The notes: a model not told the origin generated them from the sequence alone. Counted from the first letter of the stretch, positions 44,503 to 54,484 are shown. The stretch is DNA of 64,000 bases from Porphyromonas catoniae ATCC 51270 (GCF_000565015.1 NZ_JDFF01000025.1:62001-126000), one strand, 5' to 3'. Translations and numbers: made by a program.

Positions 44503-46322
44503 TTATTCTGTTACTTTCTTGAAGAGGGCGACGGGGAACGCAATGTCAAGCGGATAGGGGAGTACCTTATTGGTCGGAGCACTGAAGGCTGCAATAATAC
44601 GTTCTCCCGTCTCATCGCGCGTATTGGTTACGTAGTCAATGATTCTTCGGTTACCAGCTGTATTATCCTTGTAGGTGAAGGGTGACGCATTTGAGATACC
44701 GTAGAAGGGGATAATCCGACTTACAGCAGCCTTACTTGAGAAGAGCGCAGGTAGGTTAGGAAGATCCGTCACCGCTATGTTCTGAATACCAATTGGTACA
44801 CAGGTGATTACAAAGCGATCCTCATGCAGGGTATAGCGGAATGCATAGCGGTTGATATTCGTCTCTTCACGTGGGAAGCGATGGGGCGTCTTATCATCTG
44901 GGAGCTTTTCATTAGCCAAAGCAAAAGAGAGTACATAGAAGGACTTCCCTGTCTTGATTGTAGGTCTTGCTGGGTCACCTGGTTTCTGGACATAAGTACC
45001 CTTTGCATCATTGGGGATGTGGACTTTATACGAGATCGTTTTCCAGTAGCTATATGCACTTCGCAGACTTGCCTGTGAGCCGACCCCGACCTTCACACGC
45101 ACCCGTTCCTCTCTATCGGTATAGCCAGTTCCTGCAGCATTTCGTGGGTCATAGAGGATGGTATTCCACTCGAAGAAGTCGGGTAGGTGCCAATTGATAC
45201 CCCCTGTGCTGGGATAGGTATCCTCGACACAGAAGCGATTAATAGCATCGGCGTGCTTGAAGTAACCGACCTTCCCAGCTCCATTATAAGTTGCGAGATT
45301 ATCAATCTGGAATGTATTACGCAGATTGACGAAGTCTGTACCTTCCTTGTTTATCACATCCTCAGAGAGGAGGCTCAGAGGGTTGGGGATAGCCGTCTTG
45401 TAGAGTGTCACCTCAGCCTTGTAGATCACACCATCCATATAGTCTACCGTTCCCTTGGGAATCCTCATCGTAGTGTATAGACGAGAGGCCTCTGTATTCT
45501 TTAGGGTTAGGTCTAGGCGATGATATGTACCATTCTCATCCAGACGAGGCACCCAAAGGAGGAATGTCTCACCGGCTGTCTGATCATTTGCGATTGTCAC
45601 CTCCCTAGAGAGCTTGAGGTTCAGAGGTGTATTATACTCTTTCCTCTTCAGCTCTCTAAGGCGAGGATGAAATTGGATACCATCTGCCAGTACTCTGTTG
45701 CTAGATACACCCGTGACAGTTACAGCGGCTCCTGTCTTATTGATCATACGCACACGGAGTAGATGACCATAGGGCTTGAAGGTTTTATTCTCACCTTGCG
45801 GTATCCAGTGTCCCCCGAGGTCTCTTGCGAGCTTTGCCTCCATAATGTAGGGGACATTGATGGTAGTAGGCGTCGTGGTAGAGAGCAAGGGGATGACCTG
45901 ACCCTCACTGTAGGCAGGCGCAAGTGTTAGGTCTGTTGGCGTCCCTGTGGCGTCTCCGATGACAGCTAGTATCCGGAGGCTGCTAGGGTTTGTTACGCTA
46001 GCGGTAAAGTTTATATCACCATCGAAGGATAGGGTCTTCTTATCATCCTTTCAGTCCAGTTGAGCCTCTCATTGAAGAGCAGTCTTGAGCCCTCATAGAT
46101 ACAGGTATAGACGGGGAGCGTCGTCTTATTCCCTAGAGAGTACCTTACTCGGTCTGAAACGAGTTTGTAGTCGATGGAGCGCGCATCCGGAGCCTTTACT
46201 TCGGCTGAGATACGCAGGTATTGCACTTTATTTTGCTTGTCTAAGCCCTGATTGTCCTTTTGCGTACACGCCGAGAGGAGCAGTGTAATCAGGGAGAGGA
46301 TGGAGATGGTAAAACGTCTCAT
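44503..46322 (-). pseudogene. Fimbrillin-like lipoprotein gene interrupted by a -1 frameshift
   Basis: Two frames join into one protein of about 606 residues. The 5' part (46322 to about 46049) begins with the lipoprotein signal RRFTISILSLITLLLSACTQKD (lipobox Cys at about 18). It then runs ISAEVKAPDARSIDYKLVSDRVRYSLGNKTTLPVYTCIYEG and ends out of frame. The 3' part resumes after a stop with DDKKTLSFDGDINFTASVTNPSSLRIL and continues to FPVALFKKVTE. One extra A in the GAAAGG tract at 46049-46051 would restore ...NWTEKDDKK. The 'YGHLLRVRMINKTGAAVTVTGVSSN' pattern and lipoprotein start fit FimA/Mfa-like fimbrillins, exported as lipoproteins and assembled on the surface, but the match is loose. 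Either a real inactivation or a sequencing error is possible. A 41-residue ORF follows. Confidence 0.7.
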
Positions 46323-46367
46323 TCTAAAAATTAAGAGATAATGGATGTGAATTGTGAAAGTCATAGT

Positions 46368-46485
46368 TAAGGGGGCCCTTAGACCTACTTTGGGTTTACA
46401 CCCAATGTTGTAAGGAAAGCCCTTCATCCCCAAATGGGGAATACCAAGAGAAGCGGGTAGATTTATGATGGGGTACTTACCCCAT
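46368..46485 (-). promoter_or_regulatory. Structured 5' untranslated region of the fimbrillin-like gene
   Basis: Between the -7 box (46517-46524) and the ATG (46322) lie four short hairpins: AAGGGGGCCCTT (about 46369-46380), TTGGGTTTACACCCAA (about 46389-46404), TCCCCAAATGGGGA (46427-46440) and ATGGGGTACTTACCCCAT (46468-46485). A leader of about 190 nt this rich in stems suggests post-transcriptional control or mRNA stabilisation. Confidence 0.55.
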
Positions 46486-46516
46486 GAACATGACTTTGAG
46501 TAATCTTTTTCCGATA

Positions 46517-46524
46517 CAAAGATA
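46517..46524 (-). promoter_or_regulatory. -7 element of the fimbrillin-like gene
   Basis: CAAAGATA on + (TATCTTTG on -), in an AT-rich region. Upstream (46525-47049), the gap is AT-rich to 46620, then A/C-rich on + (46640-46790), with no gene I can support. Confidence 0.55.
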
Positions 46525-47049
46525 TATCAAAATAACTCAATATCGTGCTCATTCTGAATAATTTAATAATTATATACTATTATTCATATAATATTCAAAC
46601 ATCCACAATAATTACTAGCCATAAAATACCACTCTCCACAGCACAGATGACACCCTCACATCATACACTTGCCCCTACCAGCCTCACTCATCACCAACAT
46701 GTAGCCCATCTCTGGATCAGAGTACACCTCATCAGGCCCAACCAACACCCCTCCTCCGACCACACATACCTCCAATTATCAGCCAAATAAAATCACCCCT
46801 CTAACAAACTCTATATCAAAGCACCCTAGAGATGCATGTACAAATAACATATATGCGTGCTAAACACAACCTCTCTTGGCATATATCACCTGTCTTAGCA
46901 GAGATAGTGAACGGAGCTTGTTGGCTAGTTGAGCTTACACTATCTCCCCTTAGAGCACCATGGCATGGGCGATTGATGGGGCTCCACTCTAGCCCCCCTT
47001 AGAGGAAGAGACACATACAGCTATAAATCAACCGTTTACATATCACGCC

Positions 47050-47171
47050 AAAAGTGCCTACTACGAGTTATGGTAACTCGCCTTAACAAGTTGTGGTAAC
47101 TCGTGCGAACGAGTTATGGTAAGTCGTCGCAGAGAGTTATGGTAAGTCTCCGAGACAACTTATGGTAACTC
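47050..47171 (-). repeat. Array H: five pseudo-palindromic units
   Basis: Units start on + at 47065, 47088, 47111, 47134 and 47157, exactly 23 bp apart. All have centre ATGGT or GTGGT; this is the only array without a polarity switch. Two units have A in place of the first G. On -, the tail ACTCGTAGTAGGCACTTTT (to 47050) matches that of array B at 17 of 19 positions. It lies between two - strand genes. Confidence 0.9.
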
Positions 47172-47279
47172 GTCTCTTTCCCGCATAAACAACATAGAAA
47201 GAACCTGTTACAGCATGGGATAATCCACCGCTTATATCTTATACTCCCAAAGGAGACACATCGCAAAGTATACCAGCTA

Positions 47280-47335
47280 ACAAGACACAAAAGAGCAAGG
47301 CACACCGTATCAGATACGATGTGCCTTGCTCTTTT
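47280..47335 (-). terminator. Terminator of the beta-galactosidase gene
   Basis: Perfect 16-bp stem (47289-47304 with 47320-47335). The AAAA/TTTT ends give a T-tract on the - strand. Confidence 0.85.
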
Positions 47336-47381
47336 GTATACCAGCTATCCTTTCTTTGAGAGTAACTGCGGTTAGTAGAGC

Positions 47382-50300
47382 TTAGAGGGCTGGGCGTAGA
47401 GGGATAATTGGAGAAAAGAGAAGGCGCAGAGAATACTCCTTGTAGGGGAGGAGATACTTCTTCTGTGGGAGCGCACCCCAGCTATCATAGCAGCCCAGCC
47501 CCATATGCTCCGAGTCAACGAGTAGCTGCGTGAATGGAGCTACAGGGATGAGCTCAGAGTGTTGCTGGGTCTTCTTGGGGTAACCATCTAAGCTCTCCAT
47601 GCTCCTATTCATGGCTGAGGCCATGAAATAGCAATCAGAGCGCACCTCAAGCCCACGCCCTCCTTGATCAAGGACACGGAAGAAGGTAAGGTCACTCTTT
47701 AGCCCCGTCTCTTGGGGGCGGATATAGGGATAGAACTGCTCCTCTACTGTACCCATATAATGCCCAACATGCTGTGAGAGCTTGCGATCAGGGTAGCTCT
47801 CTACTGGACCTCGTCCATAATAATCTACTTGATTGAAGGTCTTAGGAAGCTCCATGCGCAGACCGAAGCGGAAGAGGTTCGGCACATCTTTCTTTGCCCC
47901 AGGGTGCATCGTTTGCTCATAGAGCAGATGACCCGAGGCATCTATACCATAGCGGAGCGTGAGCTCTGCACCAACGCTAGGGAGGATATAGTTCGCTTCT
48001 ATCCGAATAACCTGATTAGCCTCTTCTTGCATCTTAAGGCTTCTAAGTTTCAGCTCTGGGTATCTCCACTCGGCATACTTGCGCTGTAGCCCTGCTCCCA
48101 TATCGTTGTCCGTTGGGGCACGCCAGAAGTTCGGGCTCAACTGATGCCCTTCATCAAGGAGCGAGAGCCCAGCCACATCATAGCGGGCAATAAACCCTGT
48201 ATTCCTATCTATATCAACACGCCAGTCTGTACCCGTGATGATTAGATAGCGCGTATCATTGGTCATAAGGCGAGGAGCAGATTGAGCCCTGAGCGTATTC
48301 AGCTCAAGTGGAGCAAGAGTTCCTCGCTGCAAGACGAACTGCTCATGAGCCACCTGCTCACCAGCAGGCAGGATACCATCAGCTTCCCGTAGAGTGAAAT
48401 AAAGCTGGAGCGTCACATCCTCGTATGGTGAAGCCTCAGGGAACCGATAGGGGAGCTTCAGCTCTGCTCTCGTCTGTGGAGCAATCGCAGGCATGGCAAT
48501 CACACCCGACTGTACAGGGCGACCCATCACCGAGACCTCCCAGCGGAGATCATAGCGACCAAGGTCAATGAAGAAATACTCATTGTAGACACGTATCTTC
48601 CCTGCCTTACCATCGATGAGCTCTGGACGAAGGCTCTGTTGCACATAGCGGACTTCATGAGCATGTGGATTGAGCCTACGGTCAGGGCTAATCAAACCAT
48701 TATCTAGGAAGTTATTATCAGAGTAATCATAGCGATTAAAGTCGCCACCATAGGAATAAAAGCTCCGTCCATCACGACCCTTCCAGCGGATACTCTGATC
48801 GACAAAATCCCAAATGAAACCACCTTGGTACTGAGGATACCTACGTATCAGCTCCCAGTACTCGTCGAAGCCCCCTTCGCTATTACCCATCGCATGAGCA
48901 TACTCACACTGGATGAGAGGCATCTTAGGCTTGCTCTCTAGATAGCGAATGACCTCATGAGGCTGGCGGTACATCGGGCAATAGATATCGGTTGCCTCTA
49001 GCCCTGAGCGTTCGTACTGCACGGGGCGTGTAGGATCAAGAGCCTTAACTCTACGATAGGCTGCCCAGAAGTTATCCCCGTGCCCAGCCTCATTCCCTAG
49101 TGACCAAATGATGACGCTGGGGTGGTTGTAGTTACGCTCTACATTGCGCTCGTTTCGCTCTAGGTGCGCCCGAAGGAAGTCCTTACGTTTGGCCAAGGTC
49201 TCCTTCCCATAGCCCATACCATGAGACTCCAGATTAGCCTCCGCCACAACATAGAGTCCGTACTCATCACAGAGCTGATACCAGTAGTCATCATCGGGGT
49301 AGTGGCAGGTACGCACAGCGTTCATGTTCAGCTGCTTCATCACCAGCATATCCTGACGCATACGCTCACGAGAGACATAATAGCCTCCATCAGGATCCAT
49401 CTCATGACGATTTGCTCCCTTAATGAGAATAGGCTGACCATTGACGAGCAGTTGTCCGTTCGCCACACGCACATTCCTAAAGCCTACACGCTGGCGGATA
49501 ACCTCACCACCTGCTACCAGCTCCAGAGTGTAGAGGTATGGATCTTCTGCAGACCAAAGGTGAATACCTTCAACTGTGAAGGTTGCACTTCTCCCAGTGA
49601 AGGTCTTATCGAGTAGAATAGACTTCCCCGAGCGGTCACGTAGCGAGACCTGTACGGGCAGCGATGGTGTCGTCTTACGTAGCTCAAGAGCCAGCGTCCC
49701 CTTTGTGTAGCCCGTGGTATCAACATCTGAGATGATACGCACATCCTCGATATGCTGAGGCTCACGAGCATAGAGATAACAATCTCGGGCGACACCACTC
49801 AGACGCCAGAAGTCTTGGCACTCTAGATACGTCCCGTCTGACCAGCGGAAGGTCTGGAAAGCAATTAGATTCTCTTGCCCAAACTTTAGATAGGGTGTGA
49901 GATCAAACTCTGCCTCGAGCTTACTGTCCTCGCTATAACCAACGGAGCGACCATTGACCCATAGATCAATATTCGATGTCACTGAGCCAAAATGTGCGAT
50001 GACCTTCTTCCCTCGCCAAGAGGCAGGTACATAGATCTGACGTCGGTAGCTACCGACATGGTTATTCTCGGTAGGGACAAAAGGAGGGTTATTCTTAAAC
50101 TGATTATGCCAAGCGTAGAACGTATTGGCATAGAGTGGCTCTCCATAGCCATTGATCTCCCAGATACCAGGTACGGGCATTGTCCCCCATCCCTTATCGT
50201 TGAGGGTAAGACTACCAAAGTCCCGAGGACGCTCATCGGCATTACGCACCCAGTGGAAACGCCACTGACCATTGAGCGAAAGGAAATGCTCACTCTGATG

Positions 50301-50471
50301 CTTATCCATTGCCTGCTCCCCTTGCTTGAACGCAAAGAAAGCCGTGTGCATAGGCAACCGGTTAATGGCATTCACCTCTGGATCTTGCCAAGGCTCTTTC
50401 CCTCGACCTTGCCCCACAAGCGTGAGACTACCTGAAAGAAGTAATAGTAGTGCAAAGTATTTCTTCATCAT
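47382..50471 (-). CDS. Glycoside hydrolase family 2 beta-galactosidase
   Basis: 1029 residues, LacZ-like length. A signal peptide (KKYFALLLLLSGSLTLVGQG) directs export, so it acts in the periplasm or at the surface. Domains run in LacZ order: sugar-binding jelly roll (about 60-215, SLNGQWRFHWV, GTMPVPGIWEINGYGEPLY), Ig-like domain, TIM barrel (about 330-620) with the acid/base Glu in IIWSLGNEAGHGDN (about 460) and the nucleophile Glu in PLIQCEYAHAMGNSEGGF (about 522), a further Ig-like domain, and the C-terminal beta-sandwich (LSPNFWRAPTDNDMG, YYGRGPVESYPDRK). It probably removes terminal beta-galactose from host glycans or lactose. No SusCD pair is adjacent; it is a single gene with its own terminator. 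Confidence 0.95.
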   Translation of the reverse strand: MMKKYFALLLLLSGSLTLVGQGRGKEPWQDPEVNAINRLPMHTAFFAFKQGEQAMDKHQSEHFLSLNGQWRFHWVRNADERPRDFGSLTLNDKGWGTMPVPGIWEINGYGEPLYANTFYAWHNQFKNNPPFVPTENNHVGSYRRQIYVPASWRGKKVIAHFGSVTSNIDLWVNGRSVGYSEDSKLEAEFDLTPYLKFGQENLIAFQTFRWSDGTYLECQDFWRLSGVARDCYLYAREPQHIEDVRIISDVDTTGYTKGTLALELRKTTPSLPVQVSLRDRSGKSILLDKTFTGRSATFTVEGIHLWSAEDPYLYTLELVAGGEVIRQRVGFRNVRVANGQLLVNGQPILIKGANRHEMDPDGGYYVSRERMRQDMLVMKQLNMNAVRTCHYPDDDYWYQLCDEYGLYVVAEANLESHGMGYGKETLAKRKDFLRAHLERNERNVERNYNHPSVIIWSLGNEAGHGDNFWAAYRRVKALDPTRPVQYERSGLEATDIYCPMYRQPHEVIRYLESKPKMPLIQCEYAHAMGNSEGGFDEYWELIRRYPQYQGGFIWDFVDQSIRWKGRDGRSFYSYGGDFNRYDYSDNNFLDNGLISPDRRLNPHAHEVRYVQQSLRPELIDGKAGKIRVYNEYFFIDLGRYDLRWEVSVMGRPVQSGVIAMPAIAPQTRAELKLPYRFPEASPYEDVTLQLYFTLREADGILPAGEQVAHEQFVLQRGTLAPLELNTLRAQSAPRLMTNDTRYLIITGTDWRVDIDRNTGFIARYDVAGLSLLDEGHQLSPNFWRAPTDNDMGAGLQRKYAEWRYPELKLRSLKMQEEANQVIRIEANYILPSVGAELTLRYGIDASGHLLYEQTMHPGAKKDVPNLFRFGLRMELPKTFNQVDYYGRGPVESYPDRKLSQHVGHYMGTVEEQFYPYIRPQETGLKSDLTFFRVLDQGGRGLEVRSDCYFMASAMNRSMESLDGYPKKTQQHSELIPVAPFTQLLVDSEHMGLGCYDSWGALPQKKYLLPYKEYSLRLLFSPIIPLRPAL

Positions 50472-50709
50472 GTTGTGTATATGTTGTTTATCTTATTATA
50501 TCGTGTGTATAATCTATGTAGAGAGGTGAGCATATTCACCACCCTTACTCATCATATCCTGAGCATACGCAAGCAGTATATTGCAAATATTGAAGCTCCA
50601 GAGTGTTTTCATTATATCATCTGGGATATTTATTAGATTTAAGAGGCTGTTCCAACGAATTCAACACAAGATACTTGGCGTATATTCACACAAGAGAGAG
50701 GCTCGCCCC

Positions 50710-51609
50710 TCACACCGTTTGCCCCTTGCGCATATAGTAGCTAAGAAAGAAGTTCTGCCAAGCAATGTAGCCTGCAATACCCGGGGCAACAAGCGGATGA
50801 AGGAAGGATATACAGAGCCAGAGTACGAGCGCAGTGTTTTTTTGTCCCATAGCCTGACGACAAGCTGTTTCCTCAATACCAATCCGCCGAGCAAGTAACC
50901 TACCGAGTGTGAACTGGATGAAGCATGCCAAGAAGCCTACGGCAAACGAAGCAAGAAGTAGTACAACGTTCTCCCCTCCTTCTTTAGCGACAAAGTCCAC
51001 CGCCTTCCCAAGGATGAAGATAAGCGATGAGAGCCAGAGCCAATAGGTCAGCTTCTTCTGCGGTCGTGGCTTTCGTCCTAAGCGATGCATGAATGCCCGC
51101 ACAAGCCACGCCAGAGCGATTGGGAGAATCACCATGCGTGCTACCAGCAGGGCAATTTGTCCGGAGAGCGTCCAGAAGGGAAGCGTACTGGTTGCATCCA
51201 ATAGGGGCAATAGCAACGGCGCAAGGAAACAGATAAGCGTATGCGTAAGTAGGGTATAGCCCGTGGCAAAGCCTACATCCCCCCCCATCAGACTGGTCAT
51301 CGCCCCTGCAGCTGTAGCTGCTGGTGCAAGGAAGCACATGAAGAGACTACATGCAATACGCTGATCCCACAGCGAGAGGAGGGCATAAAGTGTTCCACCG
51401 ATACCTAGTTGCAGGAGGAGCAAGAACAAATGCTGACGCCTTGGACGCATCTCCCTCGGAGGCATATTCAGCATCGCAAAGAAGAGCATCGAGGCGATGA
51501 TCCACGGTAGGATACTAGAGAAGGGTGAAGTAATACGCCAGAGTAAAATCCCCGCTGTGATGAAGCACAGCGGTGCATACCCTCTGAGGCGATCAAACGG
51601 GATGGTCAT
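50710..51609 (-). CDS. Bile acid:sodium symporter (BASS/SBF) family transporter
   Basis: 299 residues with eight to ten hydrophobic helices. Sequence marks of the family are MLFFAMLNMPPREMRPRRQHL (helix 2 end), FLAPAATAAGAMTSLMGGDVGFATGYTLLTHTLICFLAPLLLPLL (the crossover region with the conserved gain of small residues), and the C-terminal GQKNTALVLWLCISFLHPLVAPGIAGYIAWQNFFLSYY. The family moves organic anions such as keto acids, pantothenate or bile acids with Na+; the substrate here is unknown. The ATG is only 3 bp after the stop of the NUDIX gene, so the two are surely co-translated. Confidence 0.85.
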   Translation of the reverse strand: MTIPFDRLRGYAPLCFITAGILLWRITSPFSSILPWIIASMLFFAMLNMPPREMRPRRQHLFLLLLQLGIGGTLYALLSLWDQRIACSLFMCFLAPAATAAGAMTSLMGGDVGFATGYTLLTHTLICFLAPLLLPLLDATSTLPFWTLSGQIALLVARMVILPIALAWLVRAFMHRLGRKPRPQKKLTYWLWLSSLIFILGKAVDFVAKEGGENVVLLLASFAVGFLACFIQFTLGRLLARRIGIEETACRQAMGQKNTALVLWLCISFLHPLVAPGIAGYIAWQNFFLSYYMRKGQTV

Positions 51610-51612
51610 GAG

Positions 51613-52155
51613 CTAGTCATCTAGCACAGAGCGATCAGCAAGCAGTCGCTCAATCGAGGCTCGTATCGATACAAGCCCAAAGTCCTCTGCTCGTAGCTCC
51701 TCGGGGGAGCAAATGACAAGCCCCTCTGCATCGTCTTGTGCTACTGCGCCCTCGAAGCTCTCTACTCGTACGACCCAAAAAGTATCAGCCGTGTAGACAT
51801 CAATGCCAGAGTAAGGATAAATATTCGGTATCGAGAAGGCGTAGCGCATACTTTGCACCCTCAGCCCTGTTTCCTCCAGCAGCTCTCTGCGGACAGCCTC
51901 CTCTACACCCTCCTCAGGATCAACGAAGCCTCCAGGCAAATCGAGTGTACCCTTCGCAGGCTCTCTGCCTCGGCGCACAGTAAGGATTTGCCCATCCTTG
52001 TCCAGTACGAAGCACGCTACCGAAGAGGCTACATTATGGAAATAGGTGAGGTCGCAATGCGTGCAGTGGATCGCACGCTCATGCACATGCTCCAGACCTG
52101 CCTCTCCACAACGAGGACAGAAGAGGAAGCTAGAGAGAGGATGTTGTCTCTTCAT
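51613..52155 (-). CDS. NUDIX hydrolase with N-terminal zinc ribbon
   Basis: 180 residues. A zinc ribbon (FCPRCGEAGLEHVHERAIHCTHCDLTYFHN, Cys pairs at about 14/17 and 33/36) is followed by a Nudix domain. The Nudix box reads GGFVDPEEGVEEAVRRELLEETGL, with all catalytic Glu residues in place. This arrangement is that of NudC-like or nucleotide-sugar/NADH pyrophosphatases of small size. The exact substrate cannot be read. It sits upstream of the BASS transporter with a 3-bp gap, and a terminator separates it from the glucokinase gene. Confidence 0.92.
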   Translation of the reverse strand: MKRQHPLSSFLFCPRCGEAGLEHVHERAIHCTHCDLTYFHNVASSVACFVLDKDGQILTVRRGREPAKGTLDLPGGFVDPEEGVEEAVRRELLEETGLRVQSMRYAFSIPNIYPYSGIDVYTADTFWVVRVESFEGAVAQDDAEGLVICSPEELRAEDFGLVSIRASIERLLADRSVLDD

Positions 52156-52177
52156 TAGTATTCTTAGATAGAAAGGG

Positions 52178-52228
52178 AAAGAGCCAGCTAAGGATACGCT
52201 TCTTTGTGCGTCCTTTAGCTGACTCTTT
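52178..52228 (-). terminator. Terminator of the glucokinase gene
   Basis: Near-perfect 17-18 bp stem (52178-52194 with 52211-52228). TCCCTTTC follows on the - strand. Confidence 0.75.
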
Positions 52229-52256
52229 TGTCGCTTTTATTGTGATGGGATGAGGC

Positions 52257-53219
52257 TTAGAGCTCCTTTGCTTCCCAGCCAAGTGCGCTTGCCCCGAGTA
52301 CGGCAGCATCACTTTCCTTCAGCTGTGAGAAGAGGAGCTTCGTCTTCCCCTTGTAGATAGTCAGGAGGTTCTTCTCCATGTGGTGACGGATGGGGTTCAT
52401 GATGAGGTCACCAGCCTTCGTCAGACCACCGAAGAAGATAATGGCCTCGGGTGAAGAGAAGGTAACAAAGTCCGCACAAGACTCACCTAGGATAGCCCCT
52501 GTACTCTCAAATATCTCCAAGGCCAGTGCATCGCCATTGACAGCCGCATCATACACATCCTTAGAGGTAATTGCGTCTATATCGATGCTCCTAAGTAGGC
52601 TCTCATCGGAGCGAATGGTAAGGTATTCACGAGCCGTACGTGCTACCCCCGTAGCCGAGGTATAAGTCTCTAGACAGCCCTGTCTACCACAGCCACACAT
52701 ACGTCCATTACGTCGTACGATCATGTGCCCCAGCTCACCAGCGAAGCCATCATGACCATAGACGAGTTGCCCTCCGACGACGATACCACTACCTACACCT
52801 GTACCGAGTGTGATGACGATGAAGTCCTTCATCCCACGAGCAGCACCATAGGTCATCTCACCGATAGCAGCAGCGTTGGCATCATTGGTCAGTACGACCC
52901 CGATACCGATACGATCCTGGATCATCTGTGCCAAGGGAATCTTGCCCTTCCAAGGGAGGTTTGGAGCGAACTCAATTGATCCGCTGAAATAGTTCCCGTT
53001 CGGAGCGCCGATACCGATACCTCGGATCTTATCTTTCCCTCCGACCTGCTCAATGAGCATATTCAGACCACTCACGAGATCGCTGAGATATAGCTCGATG
53101 TCATTATGCGTACCTGTCTTGATTGAGGCGCTAACGACGACGTTCCCACGGGCATCTACTACGCCGAAGACGGTGTTAGTACCTCCGAGGTCTACACCTA
53201 TTACATAGGGCTTTTCCAT
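52257..53219 (-). CDS. glk: ROK-family glucokinase
   Basis: 320 residues. It phosphorylates glucose (or a related hexose) with ATP. The phosphate loop VIGVDLGGTNTVFGVVD is intact (about 6-22), unlike in the ROK regulator at 29149. The sugar-binding region has NLPWKGKIPL and LTNDANAAAIGEMTYGAARG (catalytic Asp in NDANAA, about 111). VITLGTGVGSGIVVGG is the second phosphate-binding stretch, with GFAGELGHMIV after it, and the zinc cluster CGCGRQGCLETY lies at about 178-189. Length is normal and there is no DNA-binding domain. It is monocistronic with a promoter at 53263-53270 and a terminator. The gene symbol reflects function rather than proven substrate. Confidence 0.92.
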   Translation of the reverse strand: MEKPYVIGVDLGGTNTVFGVVDARGNVVVSASIKTGTHNDIELYLSDLVSGLNMLIEQVGGKDKIRGIGIGAPNGNYFSGSIEFAPNLPWKGKIPLAQMIQDRIGIGVVLTNDANAAAIGEMTYGAARGMKDFIVITLGTGVGSGIVVGGQLVYGHDGFAGELGHMIVRRNGRMCGCGRQGCLETYTSATGVARTAREYLTIRSDESLLRSIDIDAITSKDVYDAAVNGDALALEIFESTGAILGESCADFVTFSSPEAIIFFGGLTKAGDLIMNPIRHHMEKNLLTIYKGKTKLLFSQLKESDAAVLGASALGWEAKEL

Positions 53220-53262
53220 TCTTTTTATCTATTACGATGTGTAACTAGCAATGTCTCATAGA

Positions 53263-53270
53263 CAAAGATA
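53263..53270 (-). promoter_or_regulatory. -7 element before the glucokinase gene
   Basis: CAAAGATA on + (TATCTTTG on -), 44 bp upstream of the ATG at 53219. Confidence 0.6.
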
Positions 53271-53394
53271 ATAGTTTTACATTAGAGATCTGAGCAAAGC
53301 ACAAGTAAATCAACGAGAGGCATGGTCCAAAGACCACCAGCGGCACAATACACTCAGGGCGAGCGCACCTCTCAACCCACACTACCCCTATAAC

Positions 53395-53434
53395 GCAAGC
53401 CCCCGGAGAGGGATATTCCTCTCCGGGGGCTTGC
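53395..53434 (-). terminator. Perfect 17-bp GC-rich hairpin after the fucosyltransferase gene
   Basis: GCAAGCCCCCGGAGAGG (53395-53411) pairs with CCTCTCCGGGGGCTTGC (53418-53434) around a 6-nt loop. No T-tract follows on -, but the stem is strong enough to act as terminator or 3' protection. Confidence 0.6.
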
Positions 53435-53510
53435 ATATCTAGGAGCTTTGGTGTACTCTCTGCATCGCAGACAACGAGAGCAAAACCCGTATCTGACAGC
53501 GTACTTATCC

Positions 53511-54484
53511 TCAAAGGAGCTTCGCCAGACGCTCGTGTAGACCTTGTATATATTCCCAGATACGCTCCGCAGCACCCTCGACAAATGGAGGCTCCGCAGC
53601 AAAGCGTCTGTAGGCATCTTCATCCTCCCACAGCTCTTTCACTCGTTCGTATAGCTCTGCTTCCTCACCCTCCTTGTAGCGTAGGATCGCCTTAGGGTTG
53701 AGGATCCCTGGTTCAAGGTAATCACCCCAATAGATGGGGATACAGCCCGAGGCGATACTCTCGAAGATCTTCTCGGTAATATAGCCTTCACCAAGACTAT
53801 TCTCTGGGCAAAGATTGAAGCGGTAATTGGCTAAGAAGTCCTCCTTAACGTCACCAAACTTCGTCCTTAGCTCATCGGTATTGTTCATAAACTTCCCCGC
53901 ACAATCAATCTGCCCGATTGGACTCAAGAGCTTAATCAAGGGGGTACGCACACCACCTAAGTCATGCGAAGCAATCAGCGATATGAAGCGTGTGCGCTCC
54001 TCCTGAGTACGAGCGTTATATAGCCTACGCTTGGGGTCATTGAGCTTAGTGATGAAAGCCCGAATATCCTCGAGCGTTGCGTCAGGCTGAATGAAGTCCC
54101 GGTGAGAAATCCAGAATGGGAAACGATAATAGTTCGGCTCCTTGCGAAACTCAAAGCCTATACTTAGATCTACCTCCGCAACACGTGCATCACGCCAAGC
54201 CGCAGGAAGGCCTGGACGCACGGCATCAGACTGGAGATTCTCTCTCCACTATAAAAAATCTTGACACCCGGATAGAATTGGGCGAGACGGATACGTGGAT
54301 CAAAGCAGGAGAAGAAACAAACCTTCTTATGCTCTGGGAACTTTAGGTCGATATACTTCTTCATCCAAAAAGTACTAATATCCTCATGCCATATCCAGTT
54401 GCGGGCAATAGCCTTGTCTTGGGTGGTATGTGCCGAGAGGAGAAGAGAGAAGTCACGCCCTATCTTCTTTAGCCGAGAGATCAT
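53511..54484 (-). pseudogene. GT10 alpha-1,3-fucosyltransferase gene, out of frame at a TC repeat
   Basis: Two overlapping frames together give a GT10 enzyme of about 323 residues that transfers fucose from GDP-fucose to glycans. The 5' frame (54484 to about 54240) contains AHTTQDKAIARNWIWHEDIST and KKVCFFSCFDPRI, and ends KIFYSGERISS... The 3' frame supplies LQSDAVRPGLP, SIGFEFRKEPNYYRFPFWI and the donor-site block FNLCPENSLGEGYITEKIFESIASGCIPIYWGD. Removing 2 bp from the (TC)4 tract at 54239-54246 restores the family motif FYSGENLQSD exactly. The gene is therefore one dinucleotide step from intact, which suggests slipped-strand phase variation; a sequencing indel is the alternative. It has its own promoter box at 54557-54564. 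Confidence 0.85.

Noticed and set aside
50640-50665. IS end (AAGAGGCTGTTCCAACG)
   Set aside because: Only a short resemblance to some IS termini; no transposase, matching inverted repeat or target duplication is present.
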